From an uncultured Aquimarina sp. (lineage in GTDB: Bacteria; Bacteroidota; Bacteroidia; Flavobacteriales; Flavobacteriaceae): DNA of 64,000 bases. The translations under genes were made by a program, and so were the position numbers. This document shows, piece after piece, positions 32,594-42,459 of this stretch (within the stretch, counting starts at the first letter, position 1; every line of letters begins with the position of its first letter). The stretch covers positions 62,001-126,000 of the forward strand of contig CANMLW010000004.1 of NCBI GenBank assembly GCA_947498705.1, given 5' to 3'. The notes below the pieces were generated by a model that saw nothing but the letters and a program-made list of their open reading frames with translations, was not told the DNA's origin and did no database searches.

Positions 32594-32597
32594 ATTA

Positions 32598-34259
32598 CTA
32601 TTTAGAACTTCCCTGTAGGTTTTCTATTTCTTTTAGTGTATATGTCTTGTAAGGGACTCCAAAAAGTCGTTCACAATATTCTTCTATACTTTCTTCGAGC
32701 CCTATTTCTTTTCTTCGTTTATTAACAGACTCTGGATTTTTAATAGGCCAGATAAACGATATCGAAGTTTTGTCAGAAGCAGTAATTGTTTTTCCTTGTG
32801 TACCATATATTTGTTCTAGTCCTTGATTCATAAGATACCTGTCTTCCATCATCGCTACTAAGTCTTTTCCTAGTTCACCTTTTTCTCCTGCCTCTTTGAT
32901 CATAGGTAAATATTTCTCTATTTTATTGGAGTGTTGGATCACTAACCAAGCTGCCATACTCGTTTCTTCTCCTACCAAAGACTTGCCTGGATATCCATGT
33001 TTTTCAAGAATTTGTGTTACAAACTCGGTATTTGTACTATCAATCTTATGTTGTTCTTCCCAAGAGATTTCTTTTTTCATTCTTCCCTCCTGATCCAACT
33101 TCATAATACTATCTAATTGTGCCTTTAATTTCTTATCGATAACCGGTACCGGTGGCCCTACATTTTCAACTTTTAATTCATCTGCATCGTTCCAATGTAA
33201 TTTATCGACTATTGTACCTTTTTTTAGCTGTACAATTCCTGGGTTAGAACGCAAGATTGTTTTTAAAGCAGTCTCATCGGTTGTATAAAAATCAAAGTTC
33301 AAATCAAATCTTTGTTGTACCTCTGCTATATCCTTTGGCGTAGAAGCTGTTAGACCTATAACTTCATATCCTTGGGCCAATGCCTTATCTGTTATTTCTT
33401 TTACTTTATGAAATCCTTCAGCCTCACTTTTAGATAAATTATAGGTAATTATAACTATCAGATTTTCTTTTTCTAAAAACTCTACAGTGTAATCAACATC
33501 ATTTTTTTCAATTGCAAAATCATGAATAGGCGGTTCATACCCTTTATCTATCATTTCAGTTTCAACTTCTATAAAATTACCATCAACTTTTGGATAGTCT
33601 CCACTAGTGGTAATAATTTTTTCTTCTCCGTTTACATTAAATTTCCAGTTATATGCAAATTTTGCCTTGGGTGCTCCTTCTGGAAACTCCATTCCTTTTT
33701 GAATATTAACCCCTTCTTTATAGGCTCTAAAATCAAAAACAGGTAAATGCATTAATACATGATAAGCAAAACCTAGACATGCTGTAAAAGCAGCAAAAAC
33801 AACCCATTTATGCATGGCCAAAGGCTTAATTGGCTTGATATACTTTTTTCCAAAGAATAAGAAAAGTATTAAAATTAATAAAATGACATCTTTGGTAAAG
33901 GATTCCCATGGGGTTAACGGTAATGCGTCTCCAAAACAACCACAATCTGTAACTTTATTAAAATAGGCCGAATAAAATGTTAGAAATGTAAAGAAAACTA
34001 TCATTCCTAATAATGACCAAAGCGTAAATTTCTTTAAATATCCCAATAACAGTGTAATCCCTAATATGATCTCAAAAATTACTATAAACACTGCTAAAAG
34101 CAATGCATATGGTATTAAAAACTCTAAATTAAGTACACCTTCGCCAAAGTACTCCTGTAGCTTGTACGAAAACCCTAATGGGTCATTTAGTTTTATAAAA
34201 CCTGAGAATAAAAAAAGTGCTGCGACAAATATTCTGGAAATGGTAACGAGAATCTTCAT
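32598..34259 (-). CDS. DoxX/MauE-type membrane protein fused to thioredoxin-like and DUF6624 domains (BT_3928-like)
   Basis: 553 residues. Residues 1-150 form a four-helix DoxX/MauE-like membrane domain (RIFVAALFLFSGFIKLNDPLGFSYKLQEYFGEG; TDCGCFGDALPLTPW with the CxCFGD motif near 106-112). About 230-360 is thioredoxin-fold-like (LIVIITYNLSKSEAEGFHKVKEITDKALAQGYEVIGLTAST) but has no CxxC, so it may not be redox active there. About 380-545 fits DUF6624 (NTEFVTQILEKHGYPGKSLVGEETSMAAWLVIQHSNKIEKYLPM; GLEQIYGTQG). BT_3928-like proteins usually stop after the second domain, so the third is an addition. A role in envelope redox or oxidative stress is inferred. Confidence 0.75.
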   Translation of the reverse strand: MKILVTISRIFVAALFLFSGFIKLNDPLGFSYKLQEYFGEGVLNLEFLIPYALLLAVFIVIFEIILGITLLLGYLKKFTLWSLLGMIVFFTFLTFYSAYFNKVTDCGCFGDALPLTPWESFTKDVILLILILFLFFGKKYIKPIKPLAMHKWVVFAAFTACLGFAYHVLMHLPVFDFRAYKEGVNIQKGMEFPEGAPKAKFAYNWKFNVNGEEKIITTSGDYPKVDGNFIEVETEMIDKGYEPPIHDFAIEKNDVDYTVEFLEKENLIVIITYNLSKSEAEGFHKVKEITDKALAQGYEVIGLTASTPKDIAEVQQRFDLNFDFYTTDETALKTILRSNPGIVQLKKGTIVDKLHWNDADELKVENVGPPVPVIDKKLKAQLDSIMKLDQEGRMKKEISWEEQHKIDSTNTEFVTQILEKHGYPGKSLVGEETSMAAWLVIQHSNKIEKYLPMIKEAGEKGELGKDLVAMMEDRYLMNQGLEQIYGTQGKTITASDKTSISFIWPIKNPESVNKRRKEIGLEESIEEYCERLFGVPYKTYTLKEIENLQGSSK

Positions 34260-34344
34260 TTTATATCAAATTACTTTACTTAGTTGTTCACAATATACTA
34301 GGAAAAATGATAACATTTTTAATAGAACAATATTATATCTTAAA

Positions 34345-34887
34345 TCATTTTAGGTCTTGCAAATGAATCATGGCAAACACCGCATAATTTATCATATCCT
34401 GATAATTAGCATCGATTCCTTCACTCACCAACGTTTTTCCTTTATTATCTTCTATTTGTTTTACCCGTAGTAGTTTTTGGATAATCAAATCTGTAAGAGA
34501 ACTTACTCTCATATCTCTCCAAGCTTCTCCATAATCATGATTCTTATTGAGCATTAACGTTTTTGTAGCATCTATATGTTTATCGTATAACTTTTCTGTT
34601 TCTTCAAAAGATAGATCTGGTTGATCTGCTACTCCTTTTTCAACCTGTATTAGAGCCATAATACAATAATTAATAATCCCAATAAATTCTGGTTCTTCTC
34701 CTTCGTCTACCTTACGTACTTCATTTTCCTGAAGACTTCTTATTCGTTGTGCTTTAATAAAAATTTGATCGGTTAACGAAGGGAGTCTCAATATTCTCCA
34801 TGCCGTACCGTAATCCTTCATTTTTTTTATAAATAAATCACGACATAGTGTGATGATTTCATCATATTGTGTAGCCGTATCTTGCAT
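34345..34887 (-). CDS. DUF1599 protein (nucleotide-modification-associated domain)
   Basis: 180 residues made of two similar halves: QYDEIITLCRDLFIKKMKDYGTAWRILRLPSLTDQIFIKAQRIRSLQENE and LYDKHIDATKTLMLNKNHDYGEAWRDMRVSSLTDLIIQKLLRVKQIEDNKGKTLVSEG. Each has the K-x-x-DYG-x-AWR core and the E-G-(I)-x-(P)-E/D helical motif (FIGIINYCIMALIQ; YQDMINYAVFAMIHL). The all-alpha NTP-pyrophosphatase-like layout and the acidic residues suggest a nucleotide-binding role; the true function is unknown. It is divergent from folP, 93 bp apart, and opens the run leading to tpiA. Confidence 0.82.
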   Translation of the reverse strand: MQDTATQYDEIITLCRDLFIKKMKDYGTAWRILRLPSLTDQIFIKAQRIRSLQENEVRKVDEGEEPEFIGIINYCIMALIQVEKGVADQPDLSFEETEKLYDKHIDATKTLMLNKNHDYGEAWRDMRVSSLTDLIIQKLLRVKQIEDNKGKTLVSEGIDANYQDMINYAVFAMIHLQDLK

Positions 34888-34980
34888 AAAACTGTTGAAT
34901 TTTGCGTAAATTTCGCTTTAAAATGGGAATTAAAAAAATCCTATCTCAAGTTTAGGAATAAAAACCGTGAAATATTAAAG

Positions 34981-35835
34981 ATGACTATTAATTGTAAAGG
35001 TTCTTTAATCGACTTATCATACCCAAAAGTAATGGGTATTCTTAATTTAACCCCTGATTCTTTTTATGACGGTGGTACGTATAAAAATGAAACAGAAATA
35101 CTTAAAAAAGTAGCATCTATGATTGAAGAAGGAGCTACTTTTATTGATTTAGGTGCTTATTCTTCAAGACCCGGAGCAGAGCACATTTCTATTGAAGAAG
35201 AGAAAAAAAGAATACTTCCGATCGTTTCATTATTAGTTAAAGAGTTTCCAAATATTTTACTTTCTATAGATACTTTTAGAAGTGAAATAGCAAGAGTATG
35301 TATCGAAGCAGGAGCTGCTCTTATCAATGATATTTCTGCAGGAAATTTAGACACAAATATGTTTCAAACAGTAGGAAAATTAGCTGTACCATATATAATG
35401 ATGCACATGAAAGGAAATCCGAAAACAATGAAAACCTTAGATACATATGATAATCTACTATTAGAGATCAACACCTATTTTGCACAAAAAATTGCGGAAG
35501 CCAGAAAATATGGAATTAATGATATTATCATAGACCCTGGGTTTGGATTTGCGAAGAACACAGCACAAAATTTCGAGCTGCTAAAAAATCTACAATTACT
35601 AAGTTTTCATGATACTCCGATTTTGGCAGGACTTTCAAGAAAATCAATGATCTACAAAACCTTAAACCTGACTCCCGAAGACGCTTTGAATGGCACTACT
35701 GCAATGAACACCGTTGCTTTGCTAAATGGCAGTAATATTCTTAGGGTACACGATGTAAAAGAAGCTATAGAATGTATTCGTTTGGTAACACAAGTAAAAA
35801 CAAATAATGATATTAAGAACGAAACCGTTCTATAA
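34981..35835 (+). CDS. folP: Dihydropteroate synthase
   Basis: 284 residues from the ATG at 34981; the frame extends upstream but the family starts near here. It condenses p-aminobenzoate with hydroxymethyldihydropterin diphosphate in folate synthesis. Signatures are VMGILNLTPDSFYDGGTY (about 17-34), GATFIDLGAYSSRPGAEHISIEEE (about 55-78, the loop 2 region; usual GGQSTRPGA reads GAYSSRPGA), SIDTFRSEIARVCIEAGAALINDISAG, MHMKGNPKTM, and DPGFGFAKNTAQNFELL. It is followed 80 bp later by cdaA on the same strand, a pairing common in Bacteroidota. Confidence 0.95.
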   Translation: MTINCKGSLIDLSYPKVMGILNLTPDSFYDGGTYKNETEILKKVASMIEEGATFIDLGAYSSRPGAEHISIEEEKKRILPIVSLLVKEFPNILLSIDTFRSEIARVCIEAGAALINDISAGNLDTNMFQTVGKLAVPYIMMHMKGNPKTMKTLDTYDNLLLEINTYFAQKIAEARKYGINDIIIDPGFGFAKNTAQNFELLKNLQLLSFHDTPILAGLSRKSMIYKTLNLTPEDALNGTTAMNTVALLNGSNILRVHDVKEAIECIRLVTQVKTNNDIKNETVL

Positions 35836-35915
35836 ACAATAATCACTTTGGTATTTCAAAGAAATTGAAATCTAAGTTTCTTTAATTTTTCTATTTTTAC
35901 AAAAACACCAGACAT

Positions 35916-36692
35916 TTGGATTTAATCAACCTTAGAATATTAGACGTCCTAGATATTGTACTTGTAGCTTTCCTACTGTATTACATCTATAAGTTGGTTA
36001 AAGGAACTGCTGCTATCAACATTTTTATTGGAATTGTAATCATTTACCTGGTATGGAAACTAACTCAATTCCTTGCTATGGAAATGTTAAGCAGTGTTTT
36101 GGGTGAATTTATTGGTGTTGGAATGTTTGCTTTAATTGTAGTTTTTCAACAAGAAATACGTAAATTTCTTTTAATGATCGGTTCTACTAATTTTGGGCAA
36201 AGACGTAAGTTTTTGAGACAATTAAAATTTATTAGAGATACCCCTGAAGACGACATTACAAATGTTAATGCCCTGGTTACAGCTTGCAATGAAATGGGAA
36301 AATCCAGAACTGGAGCTCTTATTATCATCAAAAGAAATACGGCTTTGGATTTTGTAAAGACTTCTGGTGACAATATGAACATTCTGGTAAACACTCCTAT
36401 TATTGAAAGTATTTTCTACAAAAACAGTCCGCTGCACGATGGAGCTATGATTATCGAGGATAATTACATCGTAGCGACTCGTGCTATTTTACCTTTAACA
36501 AACGACAATAACATCCCTTTGCGATTTGGATTACGACATAGAGCTGCTGTGGGTATTACCGAAAAAACAGATGCTTTGGCATTAGTAGTAAGTGAGGAAA
36601 CAGGTAAAGTGTCTTATATCAAAAATGGTGAGTTTGTTATTTTTAAAACAAACGAAGAATTAGTAGAAAAAATAAAAAGAGATTTAATATAA
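35916..36692 (+). CDS. cdaA: Diadenylate cyclase (c-di-AMP synthase)
   Basis: 258 residues. It starts with TTG at 35916 (MDLINLRILDVLDIVLVAFLLYYIYKL); no ATG lies nearby in frame, and the N-terminal residues fit the family. Three hydrophobic segments (about 10-30, 36-55, 60-80) anchor it, then the DAC domain follows with GALIIIKR (133-140), the catalytic motif LHDGAMII (173-180; Asp175-Gly176-Ala177) and RHRAAVG (207-213). It joins two ATP into cyclic di-AMP at the inner membrane face. CdaA normally works with CdaR and GlmM; no CdaR is beside it here, as expected in Bacteroidota. Probably co-transcribed with folP. Confidence 0.95.
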   Translation: MDLINLRILDVLDIVLVAFLLYYIYKLVKGTAAINIFIGIVIIYLVWKLTQFLAMEMLSSVLGEFIGVGMFALIVVFQQEIRKFLLMIGSTNFGQRRKFLRQLKFIRDTPEDDITNVNALVTACNEMGKSRTGALIIIKRNTALDFVKTSGDNMNILVNTPIIESIFYKNSPLHDGAMIIEDNYIVATRAILPLTNDNNIPLRFGLRHRAAVGITEKTDALALVVSEETGKVSYIKNGEFVIFKTNEELVEKIKRDLI

Positions 36693-36721
36693 CTCTTCAA
36701 AAATTGGCACTCTGAAAAATA

Positions 36722-38485
36722 TCATTCAGAAACATCAGCAAACTGTACTTCGTAAAGGTTTTTATAGTATCCACCTGCAATCTCTAGTAACTCGTTATGA
36801 CTACCATACTCTACTATATTTCCTTTATCCATTACAATAATTTTATCTGCATTTTTTATAGTTGCCAATCTATGTGCTATTACAATCGATGTTCTTCCTT
36901 TAGTTATTTTATTGGTAGCATCCTGTATTAATTGTTCGCTATGTGAATCTACAGACGAAGTTGCTTCATCAAGCACCAAAATACTTGGATTTGTTACATA
37001 TGCTCTTAAAAAAGAAAGCAATTGCCTTTGTCCAGAAGAGAGCATTGCCCCTCTTTCTTTTACGTTGTACTGATACCCCCCAGGAAGACTCATAATAAAG
37101 TCATGAATTCCTATTTCTTTTGCTGCCATATAAACTTCTTCTTCGGGTATTGCGGGATTATTGAGTGTAATATTATTTAGGATCGTGTCTGCAAACAAAA
37201 ACACATCTTGCAATACGGTAGCTATATGACTTCGTAAAGATTGCACATCGATTGTCTTAATATCAAAATTATCAACAGATATGGTACCGCTATCAATTTC
37301 ATAAAATCTTTCTAACAAATTAATTATCGTAGATTTTCCTGCCCCTGTAGCCCCAACAATAGCGATTGTTTCTCCTGGTTTGGCTATAAAAGACACTCCT
37401 TTAAGCACTTCTTCTCCTTCTACATAACTAAATCTCACCTGATCAAAAGTGATTTTTCCTTTAACATCATTTAATTCAAGCGTCCCTTGATTCTCAATTT
37501 TAGAATCTGTATCTAAAATAGCAAAAACTCTATTTGCCGCTACCATTCCCATTTGAAGGGTATTAAACTTATCTGCTATTTGTCTAAGTGGTCTAAACAG
37601 TATTTGAGATAATTGTATAAATTCTATAACAAGCCCCAGAGAAACTCCATCATATTGAGCTGCTTTTAGCCCTCCAAACCAAACAATAAGCCCCACCGTT
37701 ATAGAGCTTGACATTTCTGCAATAGGAAAAAAAATAGAGTTATACCAAACTGTTTTAATCCAAGCTTTTTTATGCTTATTATTTATTTCTTTAAACTTAT
37801 CATACTCTGTTTGTTCTCTTGCAAAAAGCTGAACAATTTTCATTCCTGTAAGGCGCTCCTGCACAAAAGAATTAAGATTTGAAACCTGTGTTCTAACTTC
37901 TTCAAACGCTGCCTTCATTTTCTTTTGGAAAACTCTGGTTGCATATACCACCAAAGGCAGCACTACAAAAACCAACAAACCAAGTTGCCAGCTCTGATAG
38001 AGCATATAGCACAATATTGCCAGCATTTTTAACAAGTCACTAATAATCATAAACAGACCTTGACTAAAAATACTTGCAATTGTTTCAATATCACTAACTG
38101 CCCTAGTAACCAACCTCCCAACAGAAGAACGGTCATAATATTGCTTTTTAAAACCTAGCATATGACCAAAAAGAGCAACTCTAATATCTCGTATTACATG
38201 TTGACCCAACCAATTTGCAAAAAAGATGAATAAAAACTGAGTAACAACATCGATCACCAAAATCCCTAACATTAAGCTAACAAAATAAACTAATAGCTCA
38301 GCATCCTGAGGAATAATAGTCCTATCAATCGTTTGCCTCAAAAGATAAGGGCTCACAATCGACAATGCAGCCAACAGAATAGCCGAAAATGCTACAAAAT
38401 AAAAAGTTAGCCGGTAAGGATTCGTATACGTAATCAGCCGTCTAAAAAGTTTAAAATCAAAAGCTTTACCGCTCTTATCTGCCAT
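36722..38485 (-). CDS. ABC exporter, fused membrane and ATPase domains (MsbA/MdlB type)
   Basis: 587 residues. Residues about 15-320 form six membrane helices of the type I exporter fold (LRQTIDRTIIPQDAELLVYFVSLMLGILVIDVVTQFLFIFFANWLGQHVIRDIR). The ATPase domain has Walker A GATGAGKST (about 377-385), the Q-loop (ATVLQDVFLFADTI), the signature LSSGQRQLLSF, Walker B SILVLDEATSSVD and the switch His in VIAHRLATI. It probably exports a lipid or drug as a homo- or heterodimer. The truA stop ends four bases before its start (38490 versus 38485), so the two are co-transcribed; this pairing is common in flavobacteria. Confidence 0.95.
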   Translation of the reverse strand: MADKSGKAFDFKLFRRLITYTNPYRLTFYFVAFSAILLAALSIVSPYLLRQTIDRTIIPQDAELLVYFVSLMLGILVIDVVTQFLFIFFANWLGQHVIRDIRVALFGHMLGFKKQYYDRSSVGRLVTRAVSDIETIASIFSQGLFMIISDLLKMLAILCYMLYQSWQLGLLVFVVLPLVVYATRVFQKKMKAAFEEVRTQVSNLNSFVQERLTGMKIVQLFAREQTEYDKFKEINNKHKKAWIKTVWYNSIFFPIAEMSSSITVGLIVWFGGLKAAQYDGVSLGLVIEFIQLSQILFRPLRQIADKFNTLQMGMVAANRVFAILDTDSKIENQGTLELNDVKGKITFDQVRFSYVEGEEVLKGVSFIAKPGETIAIVGATGAGKSTIINLLERFYEIDSGTISVDNFDIKTIDVQSLRSHIATVLQDVFLFADTILNNITLNNPAIPEEEVYMAAKEIGIHDFIMSLPGGYQYNVKERGAMLSSGQRQLLSFLRAYVTNPSILVLDEATSSVDSHSEQLIQDATNKITKGRTSIVIAHRLATIKNADKIIVMDKGNIVEYGSHNELLEIAGGYYKNLYEVQFADVSE

Positions 38486-38489
38486 GAAT

Positions 38490-39233
38490 TTATTCTACTA
38501 TTTTTTGGGGATACTCTACAGCTGTCAAATACAATCCATGAGCAGGAACAGAATATCCTGCCTTACTTCGATCTTCACTTTTAATGATAGCTAGCAATCC
38601 TTCTTTATTTAACTTATTTTCACCTATTTCGATCAAGGTACCTACGATAGCCCTTACCATATTACGTAAAAAACGATTGGCCGAAATTTTAAAAACCAAT
38701 TGATCTCCACAATTTTCCCAAACGGCATTCGTAATGGTACAATTATACGTTTTTACATCGGTTTTTGACTTACTAAAACATTTAAAATTCGTATAGTTTA
38801 ACAGTAATTTAGCAGCTTCGTTCATTGCATCAACATTCAATGTTTTTTTATAGTAATAGGATTTATCTACACCAAAAGGGTCTTTACTTAGGTTGACATA
38901 ATATTCATAGGATCTGCTAATTGCATCAAATCGAGCATGCGCATCCTCTCTAACTAAATAAACTTTATGTATTGCAATATCAACAGGAAGAATTGAATTT
39001 AGTTTATACCGCAACTGTGCTGTATCTAACTCTTCAAAATGATCAAAGTGCGCCATAATTTGTTTGGCATGTACCCCAGTATCTGTTCTTCCTGCCCCAA
39101 CAATAGCTACATTACCTCTTAATAAAGTAGACAAAGAATCTTCTAAAACTTCTTGAATAGAAATTGCGTTGGGTTGTCTTTGCCAACCGTGATAATTGGT
39201 TCCATCATAAGAAAGTTCTAAAAAGTATCTCAT
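38490..39233 (-). CDS. truA: tRNA pseudouridine synthase A
   Basis: 247 residues. It makes pseudouridine at positions 38-40 of the tRNA anticodon arm. The N-terminal signature YFLELSYDGTNYHGWQRQPNAISIQEVLE is followed by the catalytic aspartate in GAGRTDTGVHAKQIMAHFD (about 46-64; Asp52). Later come SRSYEYYVN, NFKCFSKSKTDVKTYNCTI and FLRNMVRAIVGTLIEIGENKL. The length is normal. It precedes the ABC exporter with a 4-bp gap. Confidence 0.96.
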   Translation of the reverse strand: MRYFLELSYDGTNYHGWQRQPNAISIQEVLEDSLSTLLRGNVAIVGAGRTDTGVHAKQIMAHFDHFEELDTAQLRYKLNSILPVDIAIHKVYLVREDAHARFDAISRSYEYYVNLSKDPFGVDKSYYYKKTLNVDAMNEAAKLLLNYTNFKCFSKSKTDVKTYNCTITNAVWENCGDQLVFKISANRFLRNMVRAIVGTLIEIGENKLNKEGLLAIIKSEDRSKAGYSVPAHGLYLTAVEYPQKIVE

Positions 39234-39481
39234 TTTAAGGTACGCTATTTATTTTCTATGTTTAAATTTAATTGGATCATGAACACCTGTTTTCTTATAC
39301 ACAAAACTCATCTTTTATATTGCTATGTATTAAACAGAATATCCTATTTTTACAAAATCCAGGGAACAAATATAACTCATATAAAAAGTAAGTACTATAT
39401 CATATAGTTTTTATTATTATTCCCTCTCATAATTTTGTTAAAAACCACTAACCAAAGCTTTACCAAAAGCCCCTACCTATT
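39234..39481. other. Intergenic region between truA and the phosphoesterase
   Basis: About 250 bases between divergent genes, AT-rich. I saw no clear promoter box or RNA. Confidence 0.4.
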
Positions 39482-39976
39482 GTGAAAAAAATACTTTTAC
39501 TTAGTGATACACATAGCTATATAGATGATCGCATACTACACTATGTTAAGGATGCCGATGAAGTCTGGCATGCAGGAGACATTGGTCACCTTAATGTAAC
39601 TGATTCTATAGAAGCATTAAAACCTCTTAGAGCAGTTTATGGAAATATCGATGACGATAAAATTAGAACCACCCACCCTCTTCATCAACGTTTTGTTTGC
39701 GAAGGCGTCTCTGTATGGATTACACATATTGGAGGATATCCTCCCAAATACAATATAAATACTCGAGAAGAAATCAAAACAAACCCTCCTCAATTATTTA
39801 TTTGCGGACACTCTCATATCCTAAAGGTCATCCCAGACAAAAAAAATGGAGTCTTACATATGAATCCTGGTGCCGCTGGTAAACATGGATTTCATAAAGT
39901 TCGTACAATGTTAAGATTTACTCTTGATAAAGGAAACATTGAAAACCTTGAAGTAATTGAACTAGGAAAAAAATAA
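39482..39976 (+). CDS. YfcE-type metallophosphoesterase
   Basis: 164 residues starting with GTG at 39482 (MKKILLLSDTHSYIDDRILHYVKDADEVWHAGDIGHL). Metal ligands of the calcineurin-like fold are SDTHS (Asp8, His10), HAGDIG (Asp33), YGNID (Asn55), ITHIGG (His77) and FICGHSHI (about 104-111; two His). The YfcE/MJ0936 group hydrolyses phosphodiesters; the physiological substrate is unknown. The start codon is unusual, but no ATG fits and the first strand needs these residues. A strong terminator overlaps its stop. Confidence 0.92.
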   Translation: MKKILLLSDTHSYIDDRILHYVKDADEVWHAGDIGHLNVTDSIEALKPLRAVYGNIDDDKIRTTHPLHQRFVCEGVSVWITHIGGYPPKYNINTREEIKTNPPQLFICGHSHILKVIPDKKNGVLHMNPGAAGKHGFHKVRTMLRFTLDKGNIENLEVIELGKK

Positions 39977-40004
39977 AACCCGAAGTTGGCATACTTCGGG
40001 TTTT
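39975..40004. terminator. Bidirectional terminator after the phosphoesterase
   Basis: AAAACCCGAAGT (39975-39986) pairs with ACTTCGGGTTTT (39993-40004), 6-nt loop. It lies between convergent genes. Confidence 0.92.
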
Positions 40005-40033
40005 AACGCACTAATACTACTAAGATTTTAGGT

Positions 40034-40444
40034 TTATCGTAATCGATCTACAGATTTTACAAGATTCTCATCCCTTTTAATAGCCTTATTGGCCATCACT
40101 AATAAAACGATAGAAATAATAGGAATGATCATCCCAATACCTTTCTCAAAAACGTGAGTTTCTCCAGATACCGTTAGAGACCAATAAACAAATACTCCTA
40201 GTAAAATAAAGTTTAATAAGATATTGATACGCCCCAATACAAATTGAAGCTTTCTATTTTTGAACATAAAAATTGAAATCAAAGACAAAGCCGAAGATCC
40301 CAGAAACAATCCTAAAAGAAATAATTCTTCGTTAGCGTAATGTGCTACTCCTTCAGAATCTATACCATATGGCAAATATATAGACAACACTCCAGAAACT
40401 AGAGCTACTAATAATAAATATATGGTTTGTATTCGTTGTAACAT
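40034..40444 (-). CDS. DUF4293 integral membrane protein
   Basis: 136 residues with four hydrophobic segments at about 7-25, 40-60, 72-92 and 102-120. The N-terminus MLQRIQTIYLLLVALVSGVLSIYLP is the strongly conserved DUF4293 start (MIQRIQTIYLLL). The function is unknown. It is divergent from rho, with which it is often neighbours in Bacteroidota, and converges with the phosphoesterase gene. Confidence 0.88.
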   Translation of the reverse strand: MLQRIQTIYLLLVALVSGVLSIYLPYGIDSEGVAHYANEELFLLGLFLGSSALSLISIFMFKNRKLQFVLGRINILLNFILLGVFVYWSLTVSGETHVFEKGIGMIIPIISIVLLVMANKAIKRDENLVKSVDRLR

Positions 40445-40521
40445 TATTATTTTTCCCTTAGAGGAAGCAAAAATAAGAGTTTCTTTTTAGAAATAAGTGT
40501 AAAAAATTAAAAATAAAGTTG

Positions 40522-40529
40522 TATACTTG
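40522..40529 (+). promoter_or_regulatory. Candidate -7 box for rho
   Basis: TATACTTG differs from TAnnTTTG at one position. A start about 7 nt later gives a leader of roughly 110 nt before the rho ATG, with a small hairpin AAGGT/ACCTT (40559-40573). Confidence 0.45.
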
Positions 40530-40647
40530 CACCACAAAACCTGTAATCTTCTCAACCAAGGTTACTTACCTTCGAAATAAAATTTTCCTAGAATTCTTCT
40601 TTAGAAAATTTACACCTAAAACGTAAAATATACAACAATACACTTAA

Positions 40648-42300
40648 ATGTTAGAGATTTCTGAATTAAAAGCGAAAAAGCTTCCTGAGCTGCAAGATAT
40701 TGCAAAAAACCTTAATGTACCGAAATACCGTACTTTAAAAAAGTTAGATCTTGTTTATCAAATCCTGGATCATCAAGCTGCAAACCCTAACAAGGTAAAA
40801 ACTGTAGTTGAGGGAAATCCTGACGTTTCAGAAGAACCTAAGGCAGATAAACCCAAACCAAGCCGACAAAAAAGACCGCGTGCTAGAAAACCAGAAGCAA
40901 GTGGGACACCGGCCAACAAAGAAGCTAACACTCCTAAAGAAAAGAAAAAGGAAGAGAGCACTTCAGGTTCAGAAAAAAAAGCCTCAAAAGACAATGAAGT
41001 AAAAACAACTTCTAACAACACCAACAGGCCTCCTCAAAACAAAAAAGAAGATACCAAAGAAAATACTCGTAGTAGAAACAACGACAATAAACAACAAAAC
41101 AAATCTCGAAACAATAACAATAACCATAAAAAGGAAAACGGAAATCGAGATAACAGAAATCGTTACAAAGAACCGGATTTTGAGTTTGACGCGATCATAG
41201 AAAGTGAAGGAGTTTTAGACACAATGCAAGATGGGTACGGTTTTTTAAGATCTAGTGATTACAACTATCTCTCTTCTCCCGATGACATTTACGTATCTCA
41301 ATCTCAAATCAGACTTTTTGGACTTAAAACAGGGGATACTGTTTTAGGACAGGTAAGACCTCCTAAAGAAGGAGAAAAATACTTCCCTCTTATTAAGGTA
41401 AATAAAATTAATGGAATGGACCCTCAAGTGGTTCGAGACAGAGTTTCTTTTGAGCACTTGACCCCTCTATTTCCTCAAGAAAAATTTAAATTAGCAGAAA
41501 GACAAAGTACCATATCAACTAGAATCATGGATCTGTTTGCCCCTATAGGTAAAGGACAAAGAGGAATGATTGTATCACAACCCAAAACTGGTAAAACAAT
41601 GCTCCTTAAAGACGTTGCCAACGCCATTGCTGCCAATCATCCAGAAGTTTATCAAATGATTCTACTTATAGATGAAAGACCAGAAGAAGTAACAGACATG
41701 CAACGTAATGTTAAAGGAGAAGTAATTGCTTCTACTTTTGATAAAGAAGCTAATGAACATGTAAAAGTTGCAAATATTGTACTTGAAAAAGCTAAAAGAC
41801 TTGTAGAATGTGGCCATGATGTTGTCATTTTACTTGATTCTATAACCCGCTTAGCTCGTGCTTACAATACAGTACAACCTGCAAGTGGAAAAATATTAAG
41901 TGGTGGGGTAGATGCAAATGCATTACATAAACCGAAACGATTCTTTGGTGCTGCTCGTAATATTGAAAATGGAGGATCTTTATCTATTATTGCAACTGCA
42001 TTAACAGAAACAGGCTCTAAGATGGATGAAGTTATCTTTGAAGAATTTAAAGGAACGGGTAACATGGAATTACAATTAGATAGACGTATTGCTAACAAAC
42101 GTATATTCCCAGCAATCGACCTTATATCTAGTAGTACTCGTCGAGATGATATATTATTAGATGACACAACCATACAACGTATGTGGATCATGCGTAAGTA
42201 CTTGGCAGATATGAACCCAGTAGAAGCAATGGAATTTATCAACGACCGTTTTAAACAAACAAGGAACAATGACGAATTTCTCATTTCTATGAATGGCTAA
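40648..42300 (+). CDS. rho: Transcription termination factor Rho
   Basis: 550 residues. The N-terminal Rho helical domain ([40 protein letters not shown]) is followed by an insert of about 130 low-complexity residues rich in K, N, E, P and R (about 55-175), typical of Bacteroidota Rho. The RNA-binding cold-shock-like domain (about 185-260) includes [38 protein letters not shown] sequence. The ATPase has Walker [14 protein letters not shown] (about 304-316), [11 protein letters not shown] and [11 protein letters not shown]. It forms a hexameric helicase that stops transcription of unstructured RNA. The long leader may allow autoregulation. A strong terminator follows. Confidence 0.97.
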   Translation: MLEISELKAKKLPELQDIAKNLNVPKYRTLKKLDLVYQILDHQAANPNKVKTVVEGNPDVSEEPKADKPKPSRQKRPRARKPEASGTPANKEANTPKEKKKEESTSGSEKKASKDNEVKTTSNNTNRPPQNKKEDTKENTRSRNNDNKQQNKSRNNNNNHKKENGNRDNRNRYKEPDFEFDAIIESEGVLDTMQDGYGFLRSSDYNYLSSPDDIYVSQSQIRLFGLKTGDTVLGQVRPPKEGEKYFPLIKVNKINGMDPQVVRDRVSFEHLTPLFPQEKFKLAERQSTISTRIMDLFAPIGKGQRGMIVSQPKTGKTMLLKDVANAIAANHPEVYQMILLIDERPEEVTDMQRNVKGEVIASTFDKEANEHVKVANIVLEKAKRLVECGHDVVILLDSITRLARAYNTVQPASGKILSGGVDANALHKPKRFFGAARNIENGGSLSIIATALTETGSKMDEVIFEEFKGTGNMELQLDRRIANKRIFPAIDLISSSTRRDDILLDDTTIQRMWIMRKYLADMNPVEAMEFINDRFKQTRNNDEFLISMNG

Positions 42301-42322
42301 TAAACACAAAACAATATTAATT

Positions 42323-42358
42323 ACAGGCAGTTACCTATTATAGATAACTGCCTGTTTT
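42323..42358 (+). terminator. Terminator after rho
   Basis: ACAGGCAGTTA (42323-42333) pairs with TAACTGCCTGT (42345-42355), 11-nt loop, then T residues. Confidence 0.9.
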
Positions 42359-42459
42359 ATTTTATATTTATAAGAAAAACTCAATCTAAAACATTTACCA
42401 TTTTACCCCATGAAAGTTTTCCTGCCTTAAAAGGACTAAGCATAAAAAATTATACTATC

